From contig JACEFZ010017671.1 in the NCBI GenBank assembly GCA_014155875.1, forward strand, positions 795,501 to 859,500: a DNA stretch of 64,000 nucleotides. Reading direction: 5' to 3'. Below the pieces are notes generated by a model. That model was not told the DNA's origin. It saw only the letters and a program-made list of their open reading frames with translations, and did no database searches. This DNA is from Cepaea nemoralis (Eukaryota > Mollusca > Gastropoda > Stylommatophora > Helicidae). This document shows, piece after piece, positions 21,901 to 30,599 of the stretch. The stretch's first letter is position 1. Every line of letters starts with the position of its first letter. A program made the position numbers and the translations under genes.

Positions 21901-24817
21901 GAAGAAGAAGAAGAAAAGGAGGTGGAGGAGGAGTTTAAAATGATTGTCAAAGATATTTACAATTAGCAAGTAGTTGTTCATTGTTTTTTTTTCTGTTTAT
22001 TCTTATTTTTGTTTCGTTTGCTTGAAGTGTATTGTCTATATCTGCAATTTTGTCTCTTGTATAACTCACTGTCTTTTTTAGTGCATTCAGTGGTCCATAG
22101 AGTTTATCTTCCACTGTTGCCAGAAGGTTTGCCAGGATATATTGTATTCGGGGCAGTCTTAGAGTATAAGATCTGCTGTCTACAACACCAATCCATATGT
22201 GCACATTGCTGATTCATCAATCTTGAATTTTGTATATATGTGATTGTGTTATCGATTGTGTCCCATTCTAAAGTGCAGAATAATGTTCTGGTCCGCCATT
22301 ACAATGGTAATCATCTTGTGCTAGTCTTCATTTATTTATTTCTAAATAAATTATTACCTGTAAAAAGAACATCTCCACCATCGAGCAGTGCCTTGGGGTT
22401 TTTTATTTCAACGACATTCATAAGTAAATCTGACACCAACACTTTGCGGATCTCTCCAACCTGAAATTGCAATAAATTATTTATGAACATGGTTAAAGCA
22501 GTATCTTACTGCAATACCCTCATGTGACATTCTCTTCTTCTTCTTCTTTTTCTTTATTCGCACACGTACCTCTGTGATAATGACTCAAATTAAAATAGTA
22601 AGTTAGTTTCGGATTTATGACATTCCCATACAGTTTTTAGTATAAGGATGTCAGTTGATCCTATGTTTATTTGCATTCGCTACTGTAAGTTGGGTAGGAT
22701 TTTACTATGTGCATATTAATTTACTAATATTTATGTTTTTATTATTCTTGGCAAAGGTATTAACTACCAAATCATCTAACAGTTGTGAAGTGTTTTAATT
22801 ATACTTGTTTAATTCATACTTTTCTTAGTTTTTATTTTATTATTATATTATTTTCACATATTTCCTCCTTCTTTGATTATTTTTATTGACCAAGACTGAT
22901 GACTTAGTCAGGTACATATATGTTTGTTATTGTTTCTCCGCATGAGCTAATACCTTTTTCTTTCAAGACTTTGGTGGCTGTGTGAGATGGTGAATCATTG
23001 ATCGTCCACTTATTTCCCATATCGGGAGACGAATTGAAATCCAAGGTAAGACAATGGACTGCTTTGTAACTCTTGGTAACCTGTATCCTTTACAGGACGT
23101 TGCATTCAACGCCAGCATTTTTTGAGCTTTTTGTGATTTCTTGGTAAGTTTACGTTCAGTAATTTGCCATGGCTTTCTGAATGGCCGGGATTCATAACAA
23201 TTTTATAAAAAAAGAATGCAAGGCAGTCTGCTTCCAAATTTCAAGTTAGCTGTGTTTCAAGTGTGGTATGGGGGATTACGAATAACCTGTATATATGTGT
23301 TTATTCTTATCTTTGAACATTGGGTTGGAGTCTGTTGACAATGAAATACCTAGAATTTATGGAGGAAAAACCAACAACCTAGGTCTAATCTTGGCAGTCC
23401 ATAAGTGATGTGCTGAATCACAACCCAGGCCTAATCTTGACAGTCCATAAGTGATGTGCTGAATCACAACCCAGGCCTAATCTCGACAGTCCATAAGTGA
23501 TGTGCTGAATCACAACCCAGGCCTAATCTCGACAGTCCATAAGTGATGTGCTGAATCACAACCCAGGCCTAATCTTGACAGTCCATAAGTGATGTGTTGA
23601 ATCACAACCTAGGTCTAATCTTGACAGTCCATAAGTGATATGTTGAATCACAACCTAGGTCTAATCTTGACAGTCAGCATGTGATGTGCTGAATCACAAC
23701 CCAGGCCTAATCTCAACAGTCCATAAGTGATGTGCTGAATCACAACCCAGGCCTAATCTCGACAGTCTGTATGTGTTGTGCTGTATCACAATCTCACAAC
23801 ATCCTAATACTCTGAGACCGTGACGTTCCATTACTGGTCTTGCACACTGGCACACACCAATGGTTTCTGAGCTTGGAAAGAGAAAAAAGACTGCTGCAAC
23901 ACACTCCCCTGGAGATTGTACTGCAAAATAATACTTGGTCCTGAGATAAGCCTCTATACCAGCCTCCTCTGAGAGATGCAAGCCCTTTTCACGACTCAGA
24001 TGACCTAAATGTCAGTGCATTAAACATAAGTCTTCCAGAGGATTCAGCAACCGCCCAAAGAATGCACTTACTTATTCGTACACCACAGCATAGGCGACTC
24101 AATTATTTTAATTAGTAAATTACTACTAGTTAAATAAAACCTTAGTTGCATATCCTTTTACAAGACGTGGCAGTCACCCCCAGAATTTTTCTTTTTCTTT
24201 TTGCTGTTGGATCTCTTGGCACGTTTATGTTCAGTAGTTTCTGAACGACCGGCACTCATACCATTTCGTAAAAAACCAACGCAAAGTGGTCTGCTGCCAA
24301 ATCGCCCGCGGCTGTGTTTCGGGTATGCGGGATTACGAACTGAAACTGCGTCCGTAAAACCTTCGCCACGCAGCCGGCTAAATTACTGCCTGAGCCGTAG
24401 TACTAGTACTAACTAGTAGTAGTAGTAGTATGAAACAAAATGACTTGCATGCAATACTCTATAGTAAAATTATTTACCACCACACTTGTATACAATAGTA
24501 TAATGTTTATACATCGCTGACGAAGCGAACCATACCTCTCCTTGACGTGAGATATGGCCTGGTCGAGCTATTAAAGCAGTATTTCCTATAACAACAGTGG
24601 TGTCGTCAACAAAGCAACAGTCTGGGTAGTTCTCATCCTCCACCATTTCGATTATGTTCAAATCCAGGCTCTTTAATACCTCCCGGACGGTCTCATACTC
24701 TTGTCTGGCCTTATCCACATCAATTCCTTGCGGGTAGTTATCAGACCCGACACTTCTGTTGGATATAGATTGAGGAACACGGCAGATAACTGCATAATTG
24801 TAGTGAAAGGCTGCCAT
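15773..24817 (-). CDS. DDAH: dimethylarginine dimethylaminohydrolase (DDAH), 3' incomplete, 4 exons seen
   Basis: DDAH hydrolyses asymmetric dimethylarginine to citrulline and dimethylamine in the cytosol and so relieves inhibition of nitric oxide synthase (established for the family). Four exons join without frame conflict into 239 residues, against about 285 for the family. Visible family blocks: RVPQSIS near the N-terminus; YPDCCFVDD (residues 65-72) with the catalytic-triad Asp at about D72; ARPG (84-87) for substrate carboxylate binding; LLDGGDVLFTG (119-129); and LHLK with the catalytic His at about H169. The final exon with the LTCCS catalytic Cys block was not found in 1-15772. All introns are GT-AG and hold LINEs and SINEs. 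The ATG at 24817 is chosen because the family N-terminus aligns directly and a GC box lies just upstream. Family assignment is secure; completeness is not shown. Confidence 0.93.
16180..16985. other. DDAH intron, no repeat recognised
   Basis: About 800 bp of intron 3 sequence (between exons 3 and 4) with no feature I can name. Confidence 0.4.
16990..17250 (-). mobile_element. SINE S3 copy
   Basis: Shares with 23084-23290, 24140-24395 and 26825-27090 the series CAGAACGTTGCAGTCAACnCC, TTTACGTTCAGTAGTTTGCC and CTTTCTGAACGACC, then the minus-strand tRNA-like head ending GCCGG. In this copy the head is altered (CGACCGCCTGG). Confidence 0.82.
18019..18240 (+). mobile_element. SINE S5 copy
   Basis: tRNA-like head with A box TGGTACAGTGGTTAG and B box GGTTCAATACC, followed by a body shared with 2495-2690 (ATAAAAATAGGTGCCAGA, TTATGGCCTAG). 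Inserted in DDAH intron 3, opposite strand to the gene. Confidence 0.75.
18501..18700 (-). CDS. DDAH: DDAH exon 3
   Basis: Acceptor TAAAAAG|GTAAAGAG, donor TTACGA|GTAAGT. 200 bp, phase 1 in and phase 0 out. Encodes KEIFVGVGRRTNEAGAQ and EALHLKDVFNMAG, the latter with the catalytic His. The N2 LINE insertion begins only about 50 bp upstream of the acceptor. Confidence 0.94.
18751..18764. repeat. target-site duplication of N2 copy 1, left
   Basis: ATAATAATGAGATT is repeated exactly at 20920-20933. The pair defines the element as 18765-20919. Confidence 0.93.
18765..18912 (+). ncRNA. candidate HDV-like ribozyme in LINE 5' UTR
   Basis: Starting at the first element base, a nested double-pseudoknot can be drawn by eye: P1 CTCCCC (18765-18770) with GGGGAG (18798-18803); P2 GGTGTTT (18775-18781) with AAACACC (18906-18912); P3 CACC (18783-18786) with GGTG (18794-18797), directly abutting the P1 3' strand, loop of 7; then a P4-like domain closed by TGACC (18818) and GGTCA with inner hairpin GGTAGC/GCTACC; and a CAAA run before the P2 3' strand where the catalytic C is expected. 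HDV-like ribozymes are known at the 5' ends of R2 and RTE-type elements. Inferred only; no folding was run. Confidence 0.5.
18998..20908 (+). CDS. N2 reverse transcriptase ORF, endonuclease deleted
   Basis: Open for 636 codons from a TGA at 18995; the first ATG in frame is 19124 (594 residues). Order: linker; [47 protein letters not shown]; domain [29 protein letters not shown]; domain [11 protein letters not shown] (YADD at about 20102-20113); thumb with YLGTIFNCS and VLYGSETW; C-terminal [11 protein letters not shown] and RPRGRPRRRWRD. RT catalytic aspartates are present, but the usual QxGFR glycine is Asp here (copy 2 has QAGFR). Lacking the endonuclease, it is unlikely to mobilise itself. 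Transposon gene, not a host gene. Confidence 0.9.
   Translation, partial: VIRKKKARHLWLNDINNIQKEEHYRNECNEATKIVRQQKREYMSNIIKDMETNHQKNESRKLFKELKSMKRGHQQNTYGLKDNNGNMINTNEEMCNTWKEYFVELLNCEAPSNIIPQEEVLTCEPQIEEPTFEEILYVITRLKNNKATGTDGIAAEFIKAGGHALHLKLYELIIKIWRTEELPHDWKESLLIPIFTKGDKFQCGNYRGISLLSTSYKILSAVLLNRLKPYSEDILGDYQADFRQNRSTIDQIFILRQIAEKHWEYKRDLHNNFVDFKKAYDSVYRNSLWNAMKEFGIPRKLINMTRLCMEDTYNIITYKGRKSDPFQIISGLKQGDALSPLLFNLALEKVVRKVKKECDIGGTSKLLGYADDIDIIGQSEQKTLEILTHLKEKAQQMGLVINQDKTEYMVISRDGMAKNSGHIQIDNMTIKRTETYKYLGTIFNCSNIIREEIQTRINSGNKIYYALQHLLKSKALSRNTKITIYKTLIRPVVLYGSETWSTTKGDEALLQTFENKILRRIFGPIRDTQSGEWKRRSNKDIYDLFKSPLITGIMKANRLQWLGHIERMEDNRETKLAYTQEINDRRPRGRPRRRWRDNTYSDLQALGINDWQEKVHQRDEWRQIVSAAKNLNGSER
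20960..21762 (+). mobile_element. LINE N6 3' fragment
   Basis: Plus frames give YLGSDVDNNGG, KIGIQKAREAFIT, then after a 165-bp insertion LWKSKEVKRSSKLRMFNSNV, KSVLLYGSETWRRNE, VEFVERTKQIPV and RKRQTHWIGHTLRKPEDNVT, the C-terminal region of an N6-type RT. Stops break it. It ends in the (GAA)n run at 21763. Confidence 0.8.
21072..21236. mobile_element. 165-bp insertion inside N6, with 10-bp duplication
   Basis: AGCTTTCATA occurs at 21062-21071 and again at 21237-21246, and the RT frame continues across when the intervening 165 bp are skipped. No terminal inverted repeats were seen. Identity unknown. Confidence 0.6.
21763..21880. repeat. (GAA)n microsatellite, LINE tail
   Basis: About 39 GAA units following the N6 3' end; a second interrupted GAA-rich stretch follows to 21920. 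Produces long Lys, Arg, Phe or Leu open frames that are artefacts. Confidence 0.95.
22040..22205 (-). mobile_element. LINE N8 C-terminal fragment
   Basis: The minus strand has, across frames, DHILQSCPEYN-like and VEDKLYGPLNALKKT sequence. The first corresponds to [17 protein letters not shown] in the plus-strand fragment at 56570-57000. It lies about 155 bp from DDAH exon 2. Confidence 0.6.
22358..22460 (-). CDS. DDAH: DDAH exon 2
   Basis: Acceptor TTTCAG|GTTGGAGAG, donor TTTACAG|GTAATA. 103 bp, phase 0 in and phase 1 out. Encodes GEIRKVLVSDLLMNVVEIKN and the LLDGGDVLFT block. Confidence 0.94.
22500..23080. other. DDAH intron 1, no repeat recognised
   Basis: AT-rich, no recognisable coding or repeat content. 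Confidence 0.4.
23084..23290 (-). mobile_element. SINE S3, degraded copy
   Basis: Shares CCTTTACAGGACGTTGCA, TTACGTTCAGTAATTTGCC and CTTTCTGAATGGCC with the other S3 copies; the tRNA-like head is strongly degraded. Confidence 0.72.
23368..23790. repeat. 46-bp tandem repeat, about 9 copies
   Basis: The unit contains AATCACAACCCAGGCCTAAT and recurs every 46 bp (23416, 23462 and on). Two sub-types, CAGGCCTAATCTCG and TAGGTCTAATCTTG, are interleaved. Confidence 0.94.
23791..24139. other. DDAH intron 1, no repeat recognised
   Basis: A 95-codon minus frame overlaps here but has no motif; nothing else seen. Confidence 0.4.
24140..24395 (-). mobile_element. SINE S3 copy
   Basis: Minus-strand tRNA-like head starting GCCGGCTGCGTGGCGAAGG, then the family body (GACCACTTTGCGTTGG, CGGTCGTTCAGAAACTACTG). 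It ends about 140 bp from DDAH exon 1. A short (AGT)n run follows at about 24410-24430. Confidence 0.85.
24536..24817 (-). CDS. DDAH: DDAH exon 1 (coding)
   Basis: 94 codons from ATG at 24817, ending ...SRQGE at the donor GGAGAG|GTATGG, phase 0. It carries the substrate-lid region and the PDCCFVDD block. Read-through past the donor gives WFASSAMYKHY, which is intron. Confidence 0.94.
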
Positions 24818-25210
24818 CTTTGCAGAGTCAATAACACTTCCGTGTTGGGGGGCGGGGCTAGAAATCAGCGGCGTCGCTTTAGCCTGGGTCTGTGGGCGTT
24901 TGGTGAATCACAACAGAAAGGTCGGGCAAAAACCTGAGGTTTCTTCCTGTACATGCCCAAATCACAATATAATTGTTCTCGGTGAAAGTGAAAGTAGCAG
25001 TCACCCATAGTTTTCTCCAAAAGATGTTAGTTATGTGTCTTCACGTTATTGACAATGGATCGACAATGAATCGTTGGCGGCCGCGGCTTAGGGGCAGTAA
25101 ACGATAGTTTCACAATCCCGACACACCGGGTTTGAAGTCAGCGGCGGGAAATTTGGGAACATGTCGCTTAGCGTTGATTTTCACAATGGTACGAACATCG
25201 GTCTTTCTGG
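24818..25210 (-). promoter_or_regulatory. probable DDAH 5' flank with GC box
   Basis: GGGGCGGGGC (Sp-type GC box in either orientation) lies at about 24848-24857, some 30 bp upstream of the DDAH ATG, and the flank to 25210 is richer in CpG than the surroundings (GGCGGCCGCGGC near 25076). No TATA box is obvious. Promoter role is inferred from position only. Confidence 0.4.
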
Positions 25211-25489
25211 TAGCAAATGTAAAATACTGAATATACAATTGCCTTGATATTCACAGCCCGGAAATGCCGGGGTTGATTGCGACGATCTGTAAAAGAACAT
25301 GCAGTTAGCTTTTTATATATGAACGACTGCTAGTTGAAGTCAACGGCAACAGGTGTAATAACCTATTTACATATACTTGAGTGGATGTAAATGTCGTTCC
25401 AACCAACGAGGACAATAGGAGGGTGGATCCGAGGTGTTTATAACCACCGTTTCACTGTGACAATAAATATATGCATAATGTCATTTGTC

Positions 25490-25760
25490 ATTAGTCATCA
25501 GTCGCGTTTCCAACTTCACGGCAACTGGTCGTCCCCATTATGCTCCTTTCCTGTGTCATTGAATATCACACAAAATGCTCCCCACTGTACCAAGTGAAAA
25601 GTGGAACAGACAGGAGTCTCAACAAGCCCGCACAGGCACACTATGCATAATGCCGCCGCCAGTATGCCAACACAAAAGTCCTCCACAAAAAAATACAGTT
25701 TATCGTCGATGGAAGTGGCAGTCACTAGACAACCAGCAGCCATACATTACTTCATTACTG
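25490..25760 (-). mobile_element. SINE S2, distal body
   Basis: Reverse complement of the 59380-59635 segment: TCCATCGACGATAAACTG, GAGGACTTTTGTGTTGGCAT, GAGCATTTTGTGTGATATTC, GTGAAGTTGGAA. In this copy a 75-codon frame with a hydrophobic core is open on the minus strand (see findings). Confidence 0.85.
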
Positions 25761-25779
25761 TATAAGGCAATCTAGTAAG

Positions 25780-26360
25780 TTCTGCGACAAGCCGACCGCC
25801 ATTATTCTGAACATGCAGTTCACGCTACAAACAACCGTGGACAGATGTAAAAGCAATTCACACGAAATTCACAAATCACAGTGTCGCTCCGCGCACTCAA
25901 CTCAGTAGCGGAGCGACGGAACCATTCACTTCCAGTCTAATATGAGGAAAATGCGAATGCAAACGTTAGCCACGAATAAAAACACCCCAGAGGCCTTACG
26001 TTTAAATGCCTATCCTCCATGCCCAGGACCGCTGTATGCATATTGCGACACCTGTTAAGGGCGGAGTGACTTAATGTTAAAACGCCCGCCTCTGGATCGG
26101 CAAGATCTAATTATTCGTTTCACGGTTTGCACTGTGGATTTTATTTTTTTAATAAAATGAGAAAACGATGCTATAGCCCCACCGCCATGAACCTGCGGTT
26201 GTGTATCGGGTATCTCGACTTCTCGCACAAGGGTGAAAAGTTCAGAGGTCTGTGTGCACGTTCAAAAAAATCTCAGCAGTTGGAGATTGAAAGGAGCAGG
26301 CTGAATAGGTCACAGCCCAGCCTAAATTTCAAATTTCAAAACATAAACACAATCGGAATG
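25780..26360. other. no gene recognised
   Basis: Moderately GC sequence including CTCCGCGCACTC and a 119-codon plus frame without motifs. Nothing nameable. Confidence 0.4.
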
Positions 26361-26364
26361 TTAG

Positions 26365-26610
26365 CACACGTCATTCCGAGATCATCATCATCATGTAACA
26401 TGTCCATAAGCTCTGGCGGTCGCCATCTCACACGATCACCAGAGTCGTGGATCAGCTCTGTGTTTTGTCTTGACCATACCACGTGACCAAGCCATCCAGG
26501 TATTTACTTCTCGGCCTTCCCCTTGCTCTGTTTCCCCACAATCTTGCCAGTTGTCGCCAAATACTACAATTTATTTCCTTTCACAACGTGTCCAAAAGAA
26601 TTCTGATATG
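26365..26610 (-). mobile_element. LINE N5 3' end
   Basis: On the minus strand: a degraded FGHVVK-like motif, RRQRGRPRSKYLDGLVTW-type sequence in frame fragments, then TELIHDSGD (GATCACCAGAGTCGTGGATC on plus) and the (ATG)n-type terminus seen as ATCATCATCAT at 26382. Same 3' end as 27720, 34021-34262 and 43760. Confidence 0.72.
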
Positions 26611-26824
26611 CAGCCATTTAATGGCCAAGTCATCCAGGTATTTACTTCTCCCTTAACTTCTCTTATCTGATTTGTATGATAAGATTGGAGTACTTGTGAT
26701 AATATTCGTGTGCAATGAAAATGATCCTTAACCAAACACCAGCGACATATATTGTGGGAGATCGAGCATCCACGTGTTTTTGCTCGGTGTGTTGTACTGT
26801 CCCTCTGCATTAATTATGTTGGTT

Positions 26825-27090
26825 AATTGCATATCCTTTACAGGACGCCGCAGTCAATCCCAGCATTTTTTTTTAAATTTTGGCTGCTTGTGATCTCTTG
26901 GCAAGTTTACGTCCAGTAGTTTACCACTGCTTTCTGAACGACCAATACACCTTCCATACCACTTCCTAAAATGACCAACGCAAGGCGGTCTGTTGCCACA
27001 TCGCTCGCAGCTGCGTTTCGAACGCAGTATGCAGGTTTACGAACTGCGTCCGTAACCGTCGTAACACCTTCACCACGGAGCCGGCATTAA
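26825..27090 (-). mobile_element. SINE S3, best-preserved copy
   Basis: Minus-strand head GCCGGCTCCGTGGTGAAGGT with an A-box-like TGGTGAAGG and a B-box-like GCGTTCGAAACGC, then the family body ending near CAAGTTTACGTCCAGTAG and GGACGCCGCAGTCAATCCC. All four S3 copies in the window lie on the minus strand. Confidence 0.86.
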
Positions 27091-27243
27091 TCATGATACT
27101 TATCCTATTTTTGTCACGTCGTGTGTACACCCGGGGTATGTGTGGGCAGTGAAGGACCCTTTTACATTCTATGAAGCGAATTGGGTATATGGTGCTGGCC
27201 CCATGTTTGTAATGACCAATCGAGGGCTGGTGTGGTTAATTTA

Positions 27244-27533
27244 TTTTTGCGCTCGCACCCATTGAACTCAAGTATAGTCCATACACACTACTTCTAGTAG
27301 TGCTGGACTAAATATTGGGTGTGGAGTAGCTTTCCCTATTAACAGTGTCCCTCGCCATCAGGCAAACCCACTCCGACTTCAGAGGTACTTGTAATTTACG
27401 TCCCCAAGTCAAGGACGAGAGGTTAACATTTTACTCCAACGGTCCGGTGTAGGGGTTGAACCCCTTACCTTGTCATCAGCACACTGGATGTTTAAGAACG
27501 TGCGTTCTTATCCATTCGGCCATGCCTACCTCC
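27244..27533 (-). mobile_element. SINE S1, near full length
   Basis: Minus-strand head with GGCATGGCCGAATGGATAAG and B box GGTTCAACCCC, body with ACAAGTACCTCTGAAGTCGG and CCTGATGGCGAGGGACAC, end near AGCGCAAAAATAA. The head resembles a Leu/Ser tRNA. Confidence 0.88.
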
Positions 27534-27719
27534 TGGTTATTATTACTTCCCAGAACATTTCCTGCTACTAATTTTATCCAAGGAAGAACTGAGAGGCCAA
27601 GTCAGTTTGGAAAATGTCACCGCCTCTGTGGGTATTCGAACACACGGTCACCTGATCTGTAGGATCGCTTACATTTTGATAACGATGCATACTTTTCAAA
27701 TTATTGAAGACAACGCTAA

Positions 27720-28330
27720 AAGTAGCCAAATGCCATCATCATTCTGTGCCATGCCGGTAAGCGTGGTCGGTCATGTTTCGTCATCTCTCTCGATCCCCAG
27801 AGTCGTGGATCAGCTCAGTGTTATTGTCTCGACCATATCACGTGGCCAAGCCGTCCAGGTATTTACTCCTCTGCCTTCCTCTTGTTCTCTTCCCCTCGGT
27901 CTCGCCAATTATCACCAATTTCTTTTTTTTTTTTTTATTTCTTCTCATAATTTGACCAAAAAATGTTAACTGCCTACGTTTAATTTCTCTAATCAGTTTA
28001 CGATTTTCATTTGTTTCTTGTAAGACTTGGTCATTTGTTTTTCTGTCTGTCCGTGGTATTGTTTGCAATTTCTTTAGAAACCACATTTCCACAGCCATCA
28101 GAAGTTTTTCATCTTGTTTGCTCATTGTCCAAGCTTCACATCCATGCAAAAGTATAAGTTCTATATAGCACCTCAACACTCCTTTTCTCGTTGCAAATGA
28201 CAACTTTTTATTTATCAGTTCGCCATGGCAATTCTTGTTCTAATCTCTTCGGGGCATCTCCCATCAGATGTTATGACTGTTCCGAGATAATTGTACCGAT
28301 CCACTTACTTAAGAATATTCCCATTTACCA
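27720..28330 (-). mobile_element. LINE N5 3' fragment
   Basis: The 121-codon minus frame reads [60 protein letters not shown] and [19 protein letters not shown], and downstream [10 protein letters not shown]. This is the thumb and C-terminal region of an N5 RT. The frame is open here but the element is 5' truncated. Confidence 0.85.
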
Positions 28331-28339
28331 GATGTATTC

Positions 28340-29260
28340 AGCAAATAAGGACATTGTCTCTCATGTTGAGCTGACGGCGTTGATCTTGAACTCTGTAACC
28401 AATGTAGGGCACGACGGCCCGGGAGGGAGGGTGGGTATCCGCCGCTGCTCAGAAATTACCTGGCTCATTGCCGGTGCAGTGCTGGCAGTTTTACAAAAAG
28501 CTATTGGTTTATTTTTTTTTAAAAGAGGGTTTACACTTTAAACTAACAGCTTTGGGACAGCTAACAACTGAGAAAGTTACACACAGGTGTTTGTAGCTGT
28601 TTAAAGGCAAGAGGGTCTATTTCGTTGTATCGGGTTTTCTCTCATATGGCTCGGTCTCTTTTCGCAGAGCGGTCAGCCAACAGAGCCGCACAAATCACGA
28701 ACTTATTAGTATTAGCTAGCGGTGACCCCAAGGGGTATCATTTAATGATTACCGCGCGTCCGTCCTCGCGACGCAGTGGATCGAATCATTGGGTAGTTAG
28801 CTTTTTCGGATAAATCGCACACACCAAAAATCAGTAAATACTGTGCTGAAATGCGCACTTTAAAAGTCTCACTGTAGTTAGAAATCGCAAAGAGTAGGTC
28901 AAAATATTCGCTAACTTGCCAAAGTTATTAGATGAAAGCATGCCTACCAACGACTATATAGAGGTGACTGTGTTTGCAGGAATGTAAACTTTAATCTCAT
29001 AAACGCCGAAGTTGGACACACAAACATCTGAACTAGAGAGATGTTTGACAGATGTGACAGAGGCACAACCAGTGGTGTAGTCGTGGCAGGGCGCACAAGT
29101 CTACCGCCCTGGTACTTTAAAAAAAAAAATTATTTAAGTATATCCATGGAAAGACAAAGGTTGAAAAATTTATAGTGGGAAGACAAATATAACGATTCCC
29201 CACCCCACCCCTTGGTGAGACCTCGCTTCGAGAGGCGACACCATACAAGAAAGATTTTTG
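28340..29260. other. no gene recognised
   Basis: Contains a GC-rich patch (GGCCCGGGAGGGAGGG near 28415) and a 62-codon frame without motif. No confident annotation. Confidence 0.4.
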
Positions 29261-29269
29261 GTATCTATT

Positions 29270-29365
29270 TAGACTGAGTCAATTAGATGGCATAGGTCAA
29301 TTTAAAAAAAAAAAACAAAAAAAAAAACAATTCGAAATCACCTCAACGAGGACCGAGGTAGGAAT
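29270..29365 (+). mobile_element. SINE S6-like fragment
   Basis: Shares ACTGAGTCAATTAGATGG, the A-rich run and AATTCGAAATCACCTCAACG with the two pieces at 35318-35660. Confidence 0.55.
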
Positions 29366-29369
29366 ATAG

Positions 29370-30430
29370 GCACACATGGTGAAAGCAGATAAAAATATAA
29401 AAATACAAAATTCAAGAGGAGCTTTTATATACATGAAATGTATGGAAGTCAAAAAAAAAAAAAAAAATCAACTCTGGACAAAACTTAGAATATTATATTC
29501 TAAAGTTAAATCACAACTATTATACGGATCAGACTCACGGACAACCACTCAAACGATTACACATAAATTACAAACACCCATTAATTGATTTCTGTACAAA
29601 ATAGGACAAAATTTGTATGGCACAATCATCAATGTGGCGCTCACGGAGAGAACTAGACAAATATCAGTAAATCAAACAATCATCAATGTGGCGCTCACGG
29701 AGAGAACTAGACAAATATCAGTAAATCAAACAATCATCAATGTGGCGCTCACGGAGAGAACTAGACAAATATCAGTAAATCAAACAATCATCAATGTGGC
29801 GCTCACGGGGAGAACTAGACAAATATCAGTAAATCAAACAATCATCAATGTGGCGCTCACGGAGAGAACTAGACAAATATCAGTAAATCAAACAATCATC
29901 AATGTGGCGCTCGCGGAGAGAACTAGACAAATATCAGTAAATCAAACAATCATCAATGTGGCGCTCGCGGAGAGAACTAGACAAATATCAGTAAATCAAA
30001 CAATCATCAATGTGGCGCTCGCGGAGAGAACTAGACAAATATCAGTAAATCAAACAATCATCAATGTGGCGCTCACGGAGAGAACTAGACAAATATCAGT
30101 AAATCAAACAATCATCAATGTGGCGCTCACGGAGAGAACTAGACAAATATCAGTAAATCAAGAGGTGGAGAAGAGACGCTAGAACTGGCTAAGACATACA
30201 TTGATAACATCTAAGAATTGTATAATTAGCAAGGCCATTTTCTGGAATCTACAATGCAAAAGAAATTAAAGAATACCAAAAGCACACGCAGAAGAGAAGT
30301 TTAGACGGAAACGGATATTATGATGAGGACATGGACGGAACGGCTTGGGATAGCAAAGGAGAGGATGGCTTGGAATGAGCTGGATAAGAACTTATGTCCC
30401 AATGGGGAATTACTTAGCGTGTAGTGAGTT
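29370..30430 (+). mobile_element. LINE N6 3' fragment with internal array
   Basis: Upstream of the array: WTKLRILYSKVKSQLLYGSD and TPIN, an N6 thumb region. Downstream: EVEKRRWNWLRHTLITSKN, then, across frameshifts, RTWTERLGIAKERMAWNELD, the normal N6 C-terminus. The 54-bp array sits between and duplicates the segment ERTRQISVNQ. Confidence 0.82.
29613..30165 (+). repeat. 54-bp in-frame tandem repeat, 10 copies
   Basis: Ten nearly identical units encode the 18-residue peptide TIINVALTERTRQISVNQ in one open frame of 189 codons. Units differ by A/G changes (GCTCACGG or GCTCGCGG). The ERTRQ..V segment is the normal single-copy motif of N6 LINEs, as at 21463 (VEFVERTKQIPV), so the array arose by tandem expansion within RT-derived sequence. 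It is not evidence for a repeat protein. Confidence 0.93.
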
Positions 30431-30544
30431 GCTTGGCAAAGAAAGTCAGTCCGTGTAACCTTTATATGTGTGTGGAAATAATACCTTTGCCTGCTGTTTG
30501 ATCGAAATGTGTTCGTGATGCCATTTCTATCAAACTACAAAACA

Positions 30545-30590
30545 TGACAACAGGCTGGCTAATAAAAAGATGTCAATTGCAAGAGAAAAT
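30545..30590 (+). mobile_element. N5 fragment, left flank of LINE N3
   Basis: Encodes ANKKMSIARENELKC, matching [17 protein letters not shown] of the N5 copy at 43760-44375. The N5 sequence resumes after N3 at 33896. Confidence 0.6.
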
Positions 30591-30599
30591 GAGTTGAAG

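Noticed and set aside
21726..21981. Long Lys, Phe and Leu open frames on both strands
   Set aside because: They are translations of a (GAA)n microsatellite at the end of a LINE; the same holds for 36198-36609.
29619..30182. A repeat protein encoded by the 54-bp array
   Set aside because: Flanks are LINE C-terminal sequence and the frame is truncated on both sides, so this is an amplified pseudogene segment.
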